Positions 18,857 to 26,895 of a stretch of DNA of 64,000 nt are shown one piece after another. Under the pieces are notes generated by a model. The model was not told the origin of the DNA and did not search any database. It saw only the letters and a program-made list of their open reading frames with translations. A program made the position numbers and the translations under genes. Source of the stretch: Pseudidiomarina halophila (GTDB lineage Bacteria > Pseudomonadota > Gammaproteobacteria > Enterobacterales > Alteromonadaceae); NCBI RefSeq assembly GCF_003987215.1, contig NZ_PIPW01000002.1:310001-374000 (forward strand). The letters are read 5' to 3'. Numbering within the stretch: position 1 is the stretch's first letter; each line of letters begins with the position of its first letter.

Positions 18857-20225
18857 TTTCCGCGGCAAAAGGTTTAGCCCAATAGCGTAAGTACAGCCAT
18901 TGGCTAACACCGCGAGCAAGTAGGAACGCACTCAATGCCAACCACAGTCCGTGGTTGGCATTTTCATTACTGAACCACACCACGGCGAGTTGCCAAAGCG
19001 GTACAAACACCAGCAGGGCGCTCACTGCCATAGTGTCGCGCATGGCACGGGTGTAACCCAGACCAATAAACACGCCATCAAAATAGTAGCTCCAGTGGCC
19101 CAGCAAAGGTAAAACGTAAATCCACGGCAGGTAGTTCTGCGCGGTGCTAATCACTGCTGGCAGATCGGTCAGTAAGCGCACCACCGCGTCTCCGGCAAGC
19201 CAGAACAGCAGGCTGTAGGCCAGCGAAAAAATTATTGACCACAGTAGCGTTAAGCGCAGCCAGTACTGGACCTCATCCCGTCGCTTGCGGCCAACAGCAG
19301 CGCCGGCAAGCGCCTCGACCGCATAAGCGATACCGTCAAGCCCGAGTGAAATCAGCATCAGAAACTGCATTAGTACCGCATTGACTGCGACGTAAATGTC
19401 GCCAAACCGTGCTGCGTAGCCGGTCATTGTCGCCATACAAAGTTGCAGTAGTAACGAACGCAGAAAGACATCGCGGTTCATGCCGAAAAAGCGCGAGAAA
19501 TAGCGGCGCTGCAGTTCCCAGGAGCGACGCAGATGGAGCACATTGCGAATCAGATACAGCCCCAGTACGGCAGTGCTCACCTCAGCGGTTACCGAGGCCC
19601 ACGCAGCCCCGGCCACGTTCATATCCAGGCCGATGATCAGGATGATGTCGGCGATAACATTCACAGCGTTGGTGAAAATCACCAGCACCATGGCGCGCCG
19701 ACTTTGCTGGCGTCCTAATAACACGCCCAGTACAACCAGATTGACAAGCGCTGCCGGCGCCGCCCACATACGAATCTCTATGTATGAAGTTGCATAGGTT
19801 TGCAGGTCTGTACTTGGTGTAATCAGCCACCATGCCAGGTCGAGCAGGAATGGCGTCATTAAGAAGAGAATTATGCCCAGCACCACCGCAAAAGTGAGTG
19901 CATGTAAACTGACTTGCCGTTGCTCCTCGGGGGCTTCGCGTCCGAACGCACGGGCAATTTCACCGGTGGTGGTCATCCTCAGAAAAATCGCCAGCAAGAA
20001 AATAAAACTTACAACCATTGCTCCCAGCGCCACCGCACTCAGGTAGATTGCATCGGGCAGATGGCCTATTATGGCGGTATCAACAAGACCTAGCAGTGGC
20101 GCAGCGATATTAGAAATAATCATCGGCAGAGCAATCGCAAAAATTTTCCGATGCGCTGGCCACGACCCCCAAAAACTTTGGAGATCAAGAATGCGTTGTT
20201 TGCTTTTAGGCGTGATTTGGCTCAT
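18849..20225 (-). CDS. MATE family efflux transporter (DinF-like)
   Basis: The 458-residue integral membrane protein has about 12 hydrophobic segments in two similar halves, beginning IFAIALPMIISNIAAPLLGL with the MATE-type GLVDTAIIGHL just after. It lies in the DinF branch by overall pattern. MATE proteins expel cationic drugs or metabolites in exchange for sodium or protons; the substrate cannot be read. AAAGGG precedes the ATG. The first 35 bases of this gene overlap the start of the divergent deacetylase gene. Confidence 0.9.
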   Translation of the reverse strand: MSQITPKSKQRILDLQSFWGSWPAHRKIFAIALPMIISNIAAPLLGLVDTAIIGHLPDAIYLSAVALGAMVVSFIFLLAIFLRMTTTGEIARAFGREAPEEQRQVSLHALTFAVVLGIILFLMTPFLLDLAWWLITPSTDLQTYATSYIEIRMWAAPAALVNLVVLGVLLGRQQSRRAMVLVIFTNAVNVIADIILIIGLDMNVAGAAWASVTAEVSTAVLGLYLIRNVLHLRRSWELQRRYFSRFFGMNRDVFLRSLLLQLCMATMTGYAARFGDIYVAVNAVLMQFLMLISLGLDGIAYAVEALAGAAVGRKRRDEVQYWLRLTLLWSIIFSLAYSLLFWLAGDAVVRLLTDLPAVISTAQNYLPWIYVLPLLGHWSYYFDGVFIGLGYTRAMRDTMAVSALLVFVPLWQLAVVWFSNENANHGLWLALSAFLLARGVSQWLYLRYWAKPFAAETT

Positions 20226-21285
20226 GTGTTTCCCTTTCAGCCCCTCCGAGGGCCATGCTGCTCAGCATGGTGTGGTGATACTGCAATACCATCATGTCGG
20301 AGATGATACACCGCGGGTGACCTCAGTGACAGCCGATGAACTGGAAGCTCATTTTCAGTTCTTAGCAGATAACGGCTTCAAGGTGGTGTCTTTGGCTGAG
20401 GCTAAGCAACTGCTGGCAAGTTCTGAGCCGGTGCCAGACAAATTGGTGGCGATCACGTTTGATGATGGCTGGCGCAACGTCTATGACAATGGTCGGGACA
20501 TTTTTAAAGATTTTGGTTTTCCTTTCACCATATTTGTAAACCCGAAGCTAATGGAAGAGACGCCGCGGCTCTATATGGACTGGGAGCAATTGGCAGAGTT
20601 GGAAAACTATGGTGCGACCATCGCGAACCATTCCAACAGTCACGCGCACATGACCTGGCGCGAGCATGGGGAGACCAAGCAAGAATGGCTCGAGCGTCAA
20701 AAGTTCGATATTTTAAATGCCCAACAGCGGCTGGATAAAGCCCTAACCGGCGAGCAACCCAGACAGTTTGCTTACCCTTATGGCGAATACAACGCACAAC
20801 TATCAGAATTGTTGGCAGAACATGATTTCATTGCTTTTGGCCAGCATTCAGGGCCATGGGGACCGGACACTCCACTGACGGAGATACCACGGTTCCCGGC
20901 CTCAGCCCAGTATGCGGATCTGGCTACTTTGGTCACAAAATTATTAAGCTTACCACTGCCTGCTACCACTACGGCGCCGGTTGGAATGGTAATTGCCCAC
21001 GAAAGCGAGACCGTTGAAGTTGAAATTGAGGTGCGCAACACAGGTGACTTTTCAATTACCGGGCTGAATTGTTTTTATCAGGGCGATCGGCTGACGCCTG
21101 AGTGGCGCAAGCTTGACGCGACCGACGATGGTGAGCACTGGCAAGTTAATCTGGAACTACAACAGCCACCCATAGGTCGTTCACGGGTCAACTGCACGGT
21201 ACCGAGTCAGTCGGCGAAGGGTCGCTTTTATTGGTATTCAGTGCCGTTAGTGCGCCCCAATGAGCAGGGGCGCTGGCCGGATTAA
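20191..21285 (+). CDS. Secreted polysaccharide deacetylase (NodB/PgaB-like domain)
   Basis: Starting at the ATG at 20191 (GGAGATC upstream), the 364-residue protein has a signal peptide, MRCLLLGVIWLMCFPF followed by SPSEGHA. The carbohydrate esterase 4 domain then shows VVILQYHHVGDD, the catalytic AITFDDGW, the metal histidines in ANHSNSHAHM and the FAYPYGEYN motif. The C-terminal 100 residues form a separate beta-rich region. It probably removes acetyl groups from a cell-envelope or extracellular glycan; the E. coli PgaB N-terminal domain is a distant relative. The ORF extends upstream in frame to 20071, but that part is antisense to the MATE gene. It ends 4 bases inside the SCO gene. Confidence 0.88.
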   Translation: MRCLLLGVIWLMCFPFSPSEGHAAQHGVVILQYHHVGDDTPRVTSVTADELEAHFQFLADNGFKVVSLAEAKQLLASSEPVPDKLVAITFDDGWRNVYDNGRDIFKDFGFPFTIFVNPKLMEETPRLYMDWEQLAELENYGATIANHSNSHAHMTWREHGETKQEWLERQKFDILNAQQRLDKALTGEQPRQFAYPYGEYNAQLSELLAEHDFIAFGQHSGPWGPDTPLTEIPRFPASAQYADLATLVTKLLSLPLPATTTAPVGMVIAHESETVEVEIEVRNTGDFSITGLNCFYQGDRLTPEWRKLDATDDGEHWQVNLELQQPPIGRSRVNCTVPSQSAKGRFYWYSVPLVRPNEQGRWPD

Positions 21286-21908
21286 TCGTGGTACTGCTGG
21301 GTAATAAGCTGGAAATCTTCGAGCATTTGCTGCATATCGACGGTTGGCAGTTTGCCGGGCGTCTGACTTGATTTGAAAATAGCATGACGCTCACCTTGCG
21401 GATTCACCAGCACTATCGCTGAACTGTGGTTCACGAGATAGTCGACTTCGCCCTCATCGGGGATTGAATACATCAGACCTAAGCCGTTTACAAACGGGTA
21501 CAGGTCTTTGTGTTCAGCCCGGACACCCATGAATTCCGTACCAAAATAGGTGGTGTAATCTGCCAGCCGTTGGAGAGTATCACGTTGCGGGTCAACGCTA
21601 ATCATCCAAACTTTAACCGGCCGGTCGGCGACGGACGCCAGTTGCGGCAGTATCTTCTTGAAATCTGCCATAGTCGTAGGACAAATATCGGGACACGACG
21701 TGTAGCCGGTAAAGAGGAAGGTCCACTGCCCGGTTAAATCGGCATTCGTCACCGGCCCGCCATTGTGTGCCTCTAGAATAAAGGGTTCCATTTGCCGCGG
21801 CGGATTGTACACCAGAGCTTGCGGCTTAGGCTGCGGTAAACTGTTAAAGATCACCACACCAGCAACTACGGCTATTATAGCGACGACACTGAATATTAAT
21901 TTCTGCAT
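21282..21908 (-). CDS. SCO1/SenC family copper chaperone for cytochrome c oxidase
   Basis: The 208-residue membrane-anchored protein has an N-terminal helix (about residues 5-22) and a thioredoxin-like domain. The copper ligands are C72 and C76 in the CxxxC motif TSCPDICPTTM, with H161 in LVNHSSAIVLV. SCO proteins deliver copper to or reduce the CuA site of oxidase subunit II. It is the last gene of the oxidase assembly group, following cyoE/ctaB. A second, more divergent CxxxC protein is encoded at 23.9-24.4 kb. Confidence 0.95.
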   Translation of the reverse strand: MQKLIFSVVAIIAVVAGVVIFNSLPQPKPQALVYNPPRQMEPFILEAHNGGPVTNADLTGQWTFLFTGYTSCPDICPTTMADFKKILPQLASVADRPVKVWMISVDPQRDTLQRLADYTTYFGTEFMGVRAEHKDLYPFVNGLGLMYSIPDEGEVDYLVNHSSAIVLVNPQGERHAIFKSSQTPGKLPTVDMQQMLEDFQLITQQYHD

Positions 21909-21957
21909 AGTTTTCTGGAACCTCGCATCCTTGTTTTCCTGCTCTAACTTAAAGCAC

Positions 21958-22854
21958 TTAAAGCGCTGGTGTTACAACATAATGATCTACTAACAATAGC
22001 ACAAACAATGCCATCAGTTGCCAGATCGAAAAGCTGAACATCCGGTAAGCGGTATGCTTCGTGGCCGCAAATTTGAGTTTCCAGGCGTAGCCTAAAAACC
22101 AAATGCTCAAGATGCTTGAACCGACCAGATAAATAACCCCTGACATACCAACAATATAAGGAAGCAGGCAAATAATCGCGAGCAAAATCGTGTACAGCAA
22201 AATACAGGTTTTGGTGAACTCAATGCCGTGGGTCACCGGCAACATGGGTATGTTGGCTTTGGCGTAATCTTTCGCGCGGTGTACCGCCAGCGCCCAAAAA
22301 TGTGGTGGCGTCCAGGTGAAAACAATCATCACCAACAAAATCGCATGAGGGTGGATCTCGTTGGTAACAGCGGTCCAACCGAGCAGCGGCGGAGCAGCTC
22401 CGGCGAGGCCACCAATGACAATATTCTGTGGCGTCGCACGCTTCAGATACATGGTGTAAACGATGGCATAACCAACCAGACTGGCTAGCGTAAGCCAGGC
22501 GGTGAGCATATTGACCCATAGTGCCAGCACGGCAAAACCGAGCGCTCCAACGATAGTTGCGAAGGTCAGAACATGCCGCGGCGACAGTACGCCCGAAGGT
22601 AACGGACGACGCAGCGTGCGTGCCATCTGAGCATCGATGTGACGGTCAACCAGGTGATTGACCGCAGCAGCCGACCCAGACATCAGACCAATACCGATCA
22701 TAGCCGGTATCACCACGTGCCAGCCGACCCAGGTTGGACTCGCCAAACAGATGCCGACGAGTGCAGTAAGCAAAAGTAGCAATACCACGCGTGGCTTGGT
22801 CAGTTCCAGATAGTCACGCCAATGGGCATGCCTTTTGTAGGTTATCTCTGTCAT
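21958..22854 (-). CDS. cyoE: Protoheme IX farnesyltransferase (heme O synthase)
   Basis: This membrane UbiA-type prenyltransferase adds a farnesyl group to heme b to make heme O. The 298-residue protein has about eight hydrophobic segments. The first aspartate-rich site is in [20 protein letters not shown]; the second conserved loop contains [20 protein letters not shown]. It lies directly after the heme A synthase gene, so the two consecutive steps heme B to O to A are encoded together. The name ctaB applies equally. Confidence 0.97.
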   Translation of the reverse strand: MTEITYKRHAHWRDYLELTKPRVVLLLLLTALVGICLASPTWVGWHVVIPAMIGIGLMSGSAAAVNHLVDRHIDAQMARTLRRPLPSGVLSPRHVLTFATIVGALGFAVLALWVNMLTAWLTLASLVGYAIVYTMYLKRATPQNIVIGGLAGAAPPLLGWTAVTNEIHPHAILLVMIVFTWTPPHFWALAVHRAKDYAKANIPMLPVTHGIEFTKTCILLYTILLAIICLLPYIVGMSGVIYLVGSSILSIWFLGYAWKLKFAATKHTAYRMFSFSIWQLMALFVLLLVDHYVVTPAL

Positions 22855-22891
22855 ACAACTTACTTCCTTTTCGTACGCGTTTTTTATTATT

Positions 22892-23875
22892 TTAGGCGTG
22901 GCGCACGAGTTTATAGTTTAAATCTACCAAACTTAGTAGTAATAACGCACCTACCAGATTATGCGCTACTGCAACACCGAGCGGCAGCATAAACAGGACA
23001 TTGCTGAGGCCCAGTAAAATCTGCAGCACCAGCATCAGGCTGACCCAGGTCAGGCTAGTGCGAATCACTGCTGATTGTGCCATACGATACCCCCGCAGGA
23101 GCAAGATGCCTACTACTATTAGGGTTAGAATGGCGCCGATACGATGAGCGACATGCATGGTCATACGTTCAGCGTAATCATGAGCACCATACTGATAGGT
23201 CACAGCTTCAGGAACCGAGAATGCGCCGGCAACATCGAGCTGGTTTAGCCAATCACCTTCGCAAATGGGTAAGTCGGTGCAGGCAAGTGCGGCATAGTTG
23301 GCCGCAACCCAGCCACCAAGCGCGATCTGGCCGATCACCACCAGTAGCGCGAACAGCGCAAAACTGGACAAGCTGCGGACCTTCGGGTCGCCCATCGGCA
23401 GGTGTATGCGTTGCAGCCGTAACCGTAGCAAGTACAACAGGGCCAGGGTCGAGAAGCCGCCTAATAAGTGGCCCATGACGATAAGGGGTTGCAGGTTTAG
23501 TGTCACTGTCCACATGCCTAACGCAGCCTGAAAGATAACCAGCCCGAGCAGTAACACAGGTAGCTTAACCGGCGTTTCCGCATGTTTGCGCACCCGCACT
23601 ACAGCAGTGATTGCAATCACCAGAATAAAGATACCCAGGGTGCCTGCCGCGTACCTGTGGATCATCTCGTTCCAGGCTTTGTGGTGTTCCAGTGGCGCAT
23701 CTGGGAATAGAGCTTGTGCCGCCGCTGCTTTGTCAGCATCCATTGGCACACTGAGATGGCCATAACAGCCCGGCCAGTCAGGACAGCCTAAACCAGCGTC
23801 AGTCAGCCGGGTATAGGCCCCCAGCACAATCACGACAAGGGTTAGAACTAAACTTAAATTAACCAGAGTACGCAT
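22892..23875 (-). CDS. ctaA: Heme A synthase (COX15/CtaA)
   Basis: The enzyme oxidises the C8 methyl of heme O to a formyl group, giving heme A for the aa3 oxidase. The 327-residue protein has eight hydrophobic helices. Near the N-terminus is [20 protein letters not shown], typical of the family. The heme-liganding histidines are in [25 protein letters not shown] and AVAHNLVGA. It is followed by cyoE after 37 bases and preceded by the SCO-like gene. Confidence 0.96.
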   Translation of the reverse strand: MRTLVNLSLVLTLVVIVLGAYTRLTDAGLGCPDWPGCYGHLSVPMDADKAAAAQALFPDAPLEHHKAWNEMIHRYAAGTLGIFILVIAITAVVRVRKHAETPVKLPVLLLGLVIFQAALGMWTVTLNLQPLIVMGHLLGGFSTLALLYLLRLRLQRIHLPMGDPKVRSLSSFALFALLVVIGQIALGGWVAANYAALACTDLPICEGDWLNQLDVAGAFSVPEAVTYQYGAHDYAERMTMHVAHRIGAILTLIVVGILLLRGYRMAQSAVIRTSLTWVSLMLVLQILLGLSNVLFMLPLGVAVAHNLVGALLLLSLVDLNYKLVRHA

Positions 23876-23878
23876 AAA

Positions 23879-24424
23879 TCACCCAATTCGTGAAAGTTTC
23901 AATAATGTGCGTAAATCGGATAGAAGGTTTTTAGCCTCTGCTCGCATCTCTTCTTCATTACCGTAGGTATCGTAATGCAGCATCACGTTACCAAGGGGGT
24001 CGATAATAAACAGCCGATGCGGCGGTAGATCGGCAAATGCTGCCGGAAACTCTGGGTCAATAATGGCCTTTACCAGCGGTGTCTGGGCTAAATCGAAATC
24101 AAGTTGCTGGCGGCTAAAAACGATGGGTTTCACGCGACTGCTTTCTTTGCCGAGCGCCACGTCAAGTTGATTCATGGCATACAAACCTTGCTGGCATGGT
24201 GCGCCACAGTTGTTATCTGCGACTAAGCCAACGCGCCAGCCTTCCGGCAGACGAGCCTGTAACTCGTCACTGAGCTCAATAGGCGGCACTATCATGGTGC
24301 CTTTATTGGTGGCTGCGCCCTGATACCAGCTCTGGTCGAGCACAAATTTTGCACCAATCACTGGCAGTGCAAAAGCAAGAACCACGCCAATCAAGGTGGC
24401 ACGAGATTTTTTTACAGAGGTCAT
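23879..24424 (-). CDS. SCO-like thioredoxin-fold membrane protein with CxxxC motif
   Basis: The 181-residue protein has one N-terminal membrane helix (LIGVVLAFALPVIGAKFVL, about residues 11-29) and then a soluble domain with C73 and C77 in NNCGAPCQQG, the CxxxC spacing of SCO copper proteins. FIIDPLGNVMLHYD near the end resembles the SCO/thioredoxin beta-hairpin. It lies inside the oxidase assembly cluster between SURF1 and ctaA and is usually left as a hypothetical protein. The ATG at 24424 is chosen because AAGGA lies at a suitable distance; an alternative ATG at 24430 would overlap the SURF1 stop as ATGA. A copper or disulfide role in oxidase assembly is inferred. Confidence 0.75.
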   Translation of the reverse strand: MTSVKKSRATLIGVVLAFALPVIGAKFVLDQSWYQGAATNKGTMIVPPIELSDELQARLPEGWRVGLVADNNCGAPCQQGLYAMNQLDVALGKESSRVKPIVFSRQQLDFDLAQTPLVKAIIDPEFPAAFADLPPHRLFIIDPLGNVMLHYDTYGNEEEMRAEAKNLLSDLRTLLKLSRIG

Positions 24425-24426
24425 GC

Positions 24427-25146
24427 TCATTCCTTTTTTGTTTTCGTTATGGAACGTCGAGCGAAAAAGAACACAATTAAACAGGCTAGTGCCAGCGAAA
24501 ACCATTGCAGTGCATACGCCTGATGTTTTTCCGGAGTCATTACCTGAGGCTGCCATTGGCGTGGCCAACCGTAATTCGCAGCCTCTGAGAGTAGCACTAG
24601 ATAGTTAGCAATGGGAAGATCCAGAGCGGTGCTAATCGCCTCGAAATCAAGCTGCTGAACACGCCATGGTGAGCTGCCTGGCTCGACAATCTGATCAGCC
24701 AGCGTAAAGGCGTCTTCGGCAGGGTGGTAAAGCCAACCAATAACCTCTTGTTCAGCTTCAGGAAGTTCCAGGGCGGGGAGTTCGCGACGATCAGGGCCTA
24801 CCGGCACCCAACCCAGATTAACGGGTACCAGCTCACTGCGGTTGTTAGCATCAAGCAAGCCAATAACATGATAACCGACCTTGCCTTGATGAACTTGGTT
24901 ATCAAGTAGCAAGTAGGAGTCAACAAAAGTGCCGGTTACTTTTACGGGCGTGAAACGTGCATTGGTCGCGGGGTTTTGTGGCAGTGGTTGGAAGCTGTCC
25001 TGGGCGGCTTGTGTTTGCGCCACGGCGAAATCATCGAACAACGTTTCTTTTTCTGCAGCGCGATCAAGTTGCCAGAATCCTAACTTGACCAAAAAGGCAA
25101 TTGCTAGCACAGTTAGAAGTGTTGCTAATGTGGTGCCAACGCGCAT
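24427..25146 (-). CDS. SURF1 family cytochrome oxidase assembly protein
   Basis: SURF1 proteins assist insertion of heme a into oxidase subunit I. The 239-residue protein has the expected two-helix layout, one near the N-terminus (TLATLLTVLAIAFLVKLGFW) and one near the C-terminus (YALQWFSLALACLIVFFFAR). Between them is a periplasmic domain with LLDNQVHQGKVGYHVI, VNLGWVP and the conserved WQP motif. It is encoded with ctaA, cyoE and the oxidase subunits and is divergent from the DUF2909 gene. Confidence 0.93.
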   Translation of the reverse strand: MRVGTTLATLLTVLAIAFLVKLGFWQLDRAAEKETLFDDFAVAQTQAAQDSFQPLPQNPATNARFTPVKVTGTFVDSYLLLDNQVHQGKVGYHVIGLLDANNRSELVPVNLGWVPVGPDRRELPALELPEAEQEVIGWLYHPAEDAFTLADQIVEPGSSPWRVQQLDFEAISTALDLPIANYLVLLSEAANYGWPRQWQPQVMTPEKHQAYALQWFSLALACLIVFFFARRSITKTKKE

Positions 25147-25173
25147 CAGCTTTCACCCAAATAGGAGTTTGAT

Positions 25174-25389
25174 ATGGTCATTGTTGCAAAAATCATCCTG
25201 GTACTACTCATGTTATTTATGGTCTTTAATCTTATGCGCGCCTTGATGGCAATGTTACGCAATGATCCGACCAAACCACCGATGACACGTTTTCTTGGCC
25301 GCCGGGTTGGTGCTTCGGCGTTAGCTATTTTGATTATTATATTGCTATTGGCTAGTGGCGTGCTGGAGCCAAATCCGCGGCCGTACTAA
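25174..25389 (+). CDS. DUF2909 twin-transmembrane protein
   Basis: The 71-residue protein has two transmembrane helices (residues about 3-25 and 47-65) joined by a basic loop (NDPTKPPMTRFLGRRVGASA). Small proteins of this family are found in cytochrome c oxidase loci of gammaproteobacteria, generally between subunit III and SURF1, as here. TAGGAG precedes the ATG. It is the only plus-strand gene in the oxidase cluster. The function is unknown; help in oxidase assembly is suggested by location only. Confidence 0.85.
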   Translation: MVIVAKIILVLLMLFMVFNLMRALMAMLRNDPTKPPMTRFLGRRVGASALAILIIILLLASGVLEPNPRPY

Positions 25390-25403
25390 GCAAGGCTTAG
25401 TAC
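25383..25403. repeat. Inverted repeat at the DUF2909/ctaE junction
   Basis: GTACTAAGC (25383-25391) and GCTTAGTAC (25395-25403) form a perfect 9-bp stem with a 3-base loop. It includes the DUF2909 stop codon and lies 20 bases beyond the ctaE stop. No T-run follows on either strand. It could terminate or protect the two converging transcripts. Confidence 0.5.
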
Positions 25404-25422
25404 GACCACAGGGACACTCGGG

Positions 25423-26304
25423 TTAAAGAATATAAACAAAGATAAACAAGCACACCCAAACTACGTCAACAAAGTGCCAGTACCAGCTGGTGGCCTGAAA
25501 CGCGAAGTGACTTTCCGGAGTGAAATGTCCTTTCAATACCCGCAGGAACATCACGATCAGCATGATGGTACCTAAGGTAACGTGCATACCATGAAACCCG
25601 GTCAACATGTAGAAGGTATTACCGTAAATACCAGAGTCCAGGGTTAAACCAAGGTCCTGATAAGCATGCACGTATTCCGCGCCTTGCAGGTACAGGAAGA
25701 TGAGACCCAGCACAATAGTGATACCAAGCCACACTGTCAGCTGCTTCCGTTTGCCTTTCTCAAGGCCGACGTGAGCGAAATGACAGGTGAAGGACGAGGT
25801 GATCAGAATTAAGGTGTTGTACAGTGGTAGCCCTAACCATCCCATAGCACCAGACTCGGTACCTCCCGGGGTTAGGGTTAGCGGCCAGATTGCCTCAAAG
25901 CCGGGCCAGAGTACTTCGTTGGTCATGGCGTTGTTGCTGCTACCACCAAGCCATTCCACTGCAATTACCCGGGCGTAAAACAATGCGCCGAAGAAAGCCG
26001 CAAAGAACATGATTTCCGAAAAGATGAACCATGCCATGCCCTGGCGGTAAGATGCGCCTAATTGCTTGCTATAAAGGCCTGACATCGACTCATTGATCTG
26101 ATCGCGAAACCAGCCAACCAGCATGACTAAGATAACGATAATGCCAGCCAGGAGCACATTCACGCCCCAGCCGTCAGTGTCGTTGCTCATGTCGATGACG
26201 GTGTGTCCGGCACCAAAGGCGATTAGGCCCAGACCTATGGCACCAACAATAGGCCATGGACTTGATGCTGGCACATAGTATTTTTCGTGTTTTTGTTCTG
26301 CCAT
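25423..26304 (-). CDS. ctaE: Cytochrome c oxidase subunit III
   Basis: The 293-residue polytopic membrane protein of the heme-copper oxidase has seven predicted helices. Typical segments are FSEIMFFAAFFGALFYARV, LILITSSFTCHFAHVGLEKG, FYMLTGFHGMHVTLGTIML and the C-terminal TSWYWHFVDVVWVCLFIFVY. Subunit III stabilises the active oxidase and is required for assembly. It is the last structural gene of the ctaC-ctaD-ctaG-ctaE run on the minus strand. Confidence 0.98.
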   Translation of the reverse strand: MAEQKHEKYYVPASSPWPIVGAIGLGLIAFGAGHTVIDMSNDTDGWGVNVLLAGIIVILVMLVGWFRDQINESMSGLYSKQLGASYRQGMAWFIFSEIMFFAAFFGALFYARVIAVEWLGGSSNNAMTNEVLWPGFEAIWPLTLTPGGTESGAMGWLGLPLYNTLILITSSFTCHFAHVGLEKGKRKQLTVWLGITIVLGLIFLYLQGAEYVHAYQDLGLTLDSGIYGNTFYMLTGFHGMHVTLGTIMLIVMFLRVLKGHFTPESHFAFQATSWYWHFVDVVWVCLFIFVYIL

Positions 26305-26315
26305 TGCAAAAATCC

Positions 26316-26894
26316 TCAGTTCGCCGGCTGTACGAAAGCAGCCAGCGCATCAGGTGTAGCGTTCTCTGTCATATCGTACATGGTGTATGACAGGGTAACC
26401 GTGTGAATATGATCAGGAATTTCGGGGTCGAGATAGAACTGCATCGGCATTGCCGTTTTCGTACCCGCCGCCAGTGGCTGCTGGTTAAAACAGAAGCATT
26501 CGACTTTATTCAAGTACAGTGAAGCTTCGCCTGGCGCCACGGAAGGAATGGCTTGTGCCACCATATCGCTGCCGGTGGGATTGTTCGCCAGAAAATTAAC
26601 CACTTTGGTTTCGCCAGGATGAATTCGCACTGAACGAACCTCTGGCTCAAAACCCCATGGCATTCCTTGATTCACACGCGTAATAAATTGCACGTTTACG
26701 GTTCGACTGGTATCCACTGCTTTGGTGTTCGCAGCCGCTTGCCCATCGGTAAAGCGGCCATTAAAACCAGTAATATCACAGAACACGTCGTACAGTGGCA
26801 CCAAGGCAAAACCGAAGGCAAACATGCCGATCACCGTCAACAGCAGTCGACGGATGATCCGGGTATTGTCTGGTTTTCCTTGTTGTGCGCTCAT
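26316..26894 (-). CDS. ctaG: Cytochrome c oxidase assembly protein CtaG (Cox11)
   Basis: Cox11/CtaG inserts copper into the CuB site of subunit I. The 192-residue protein has one N-terminal helix (LLTVIGMFAFGFALVPLYDV) and a periplasmic immunoglobulin-like domain bearing the copper motif VECFCFNQQPL. The gene starts one base before the ctaD stop region and precedes ctaE by 11 bases, so it is within the oxidase operon. Confidence 0.97.
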   Translation of the reverse strand: MSAQQGKPDNTRIIRRLLLTVIGMFAFGFALVPLYDVFCDITGFNGRFTDGQAAANTKAVDTSRTVNVQFITRVNQGMPWGFEPEVRSVRIHPGETKVVNFLANNPTGSDMVAQAIPSVAPGEASLYLNKVECFCFNQQPLAAGTKTAMPMQFYLDPEIPDHIHTVTLSYTMYDMTENATPDALAAFVQPAN

Positions 26895-26895
26895 G

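Noticed and set aside
20071-20190. Upstream in-frame extension of the deacetylase ORF
   Set aside because: It is antisense to the MATE coding region, lacks a ribosome-binding site and would hide the signal peptide that starts at 20191.
24425-24568. Longer start of the SCO-like protein
   Set aside because: The extension is antisense-like sequence inside the SURF1 gene in another frame and has no family support.
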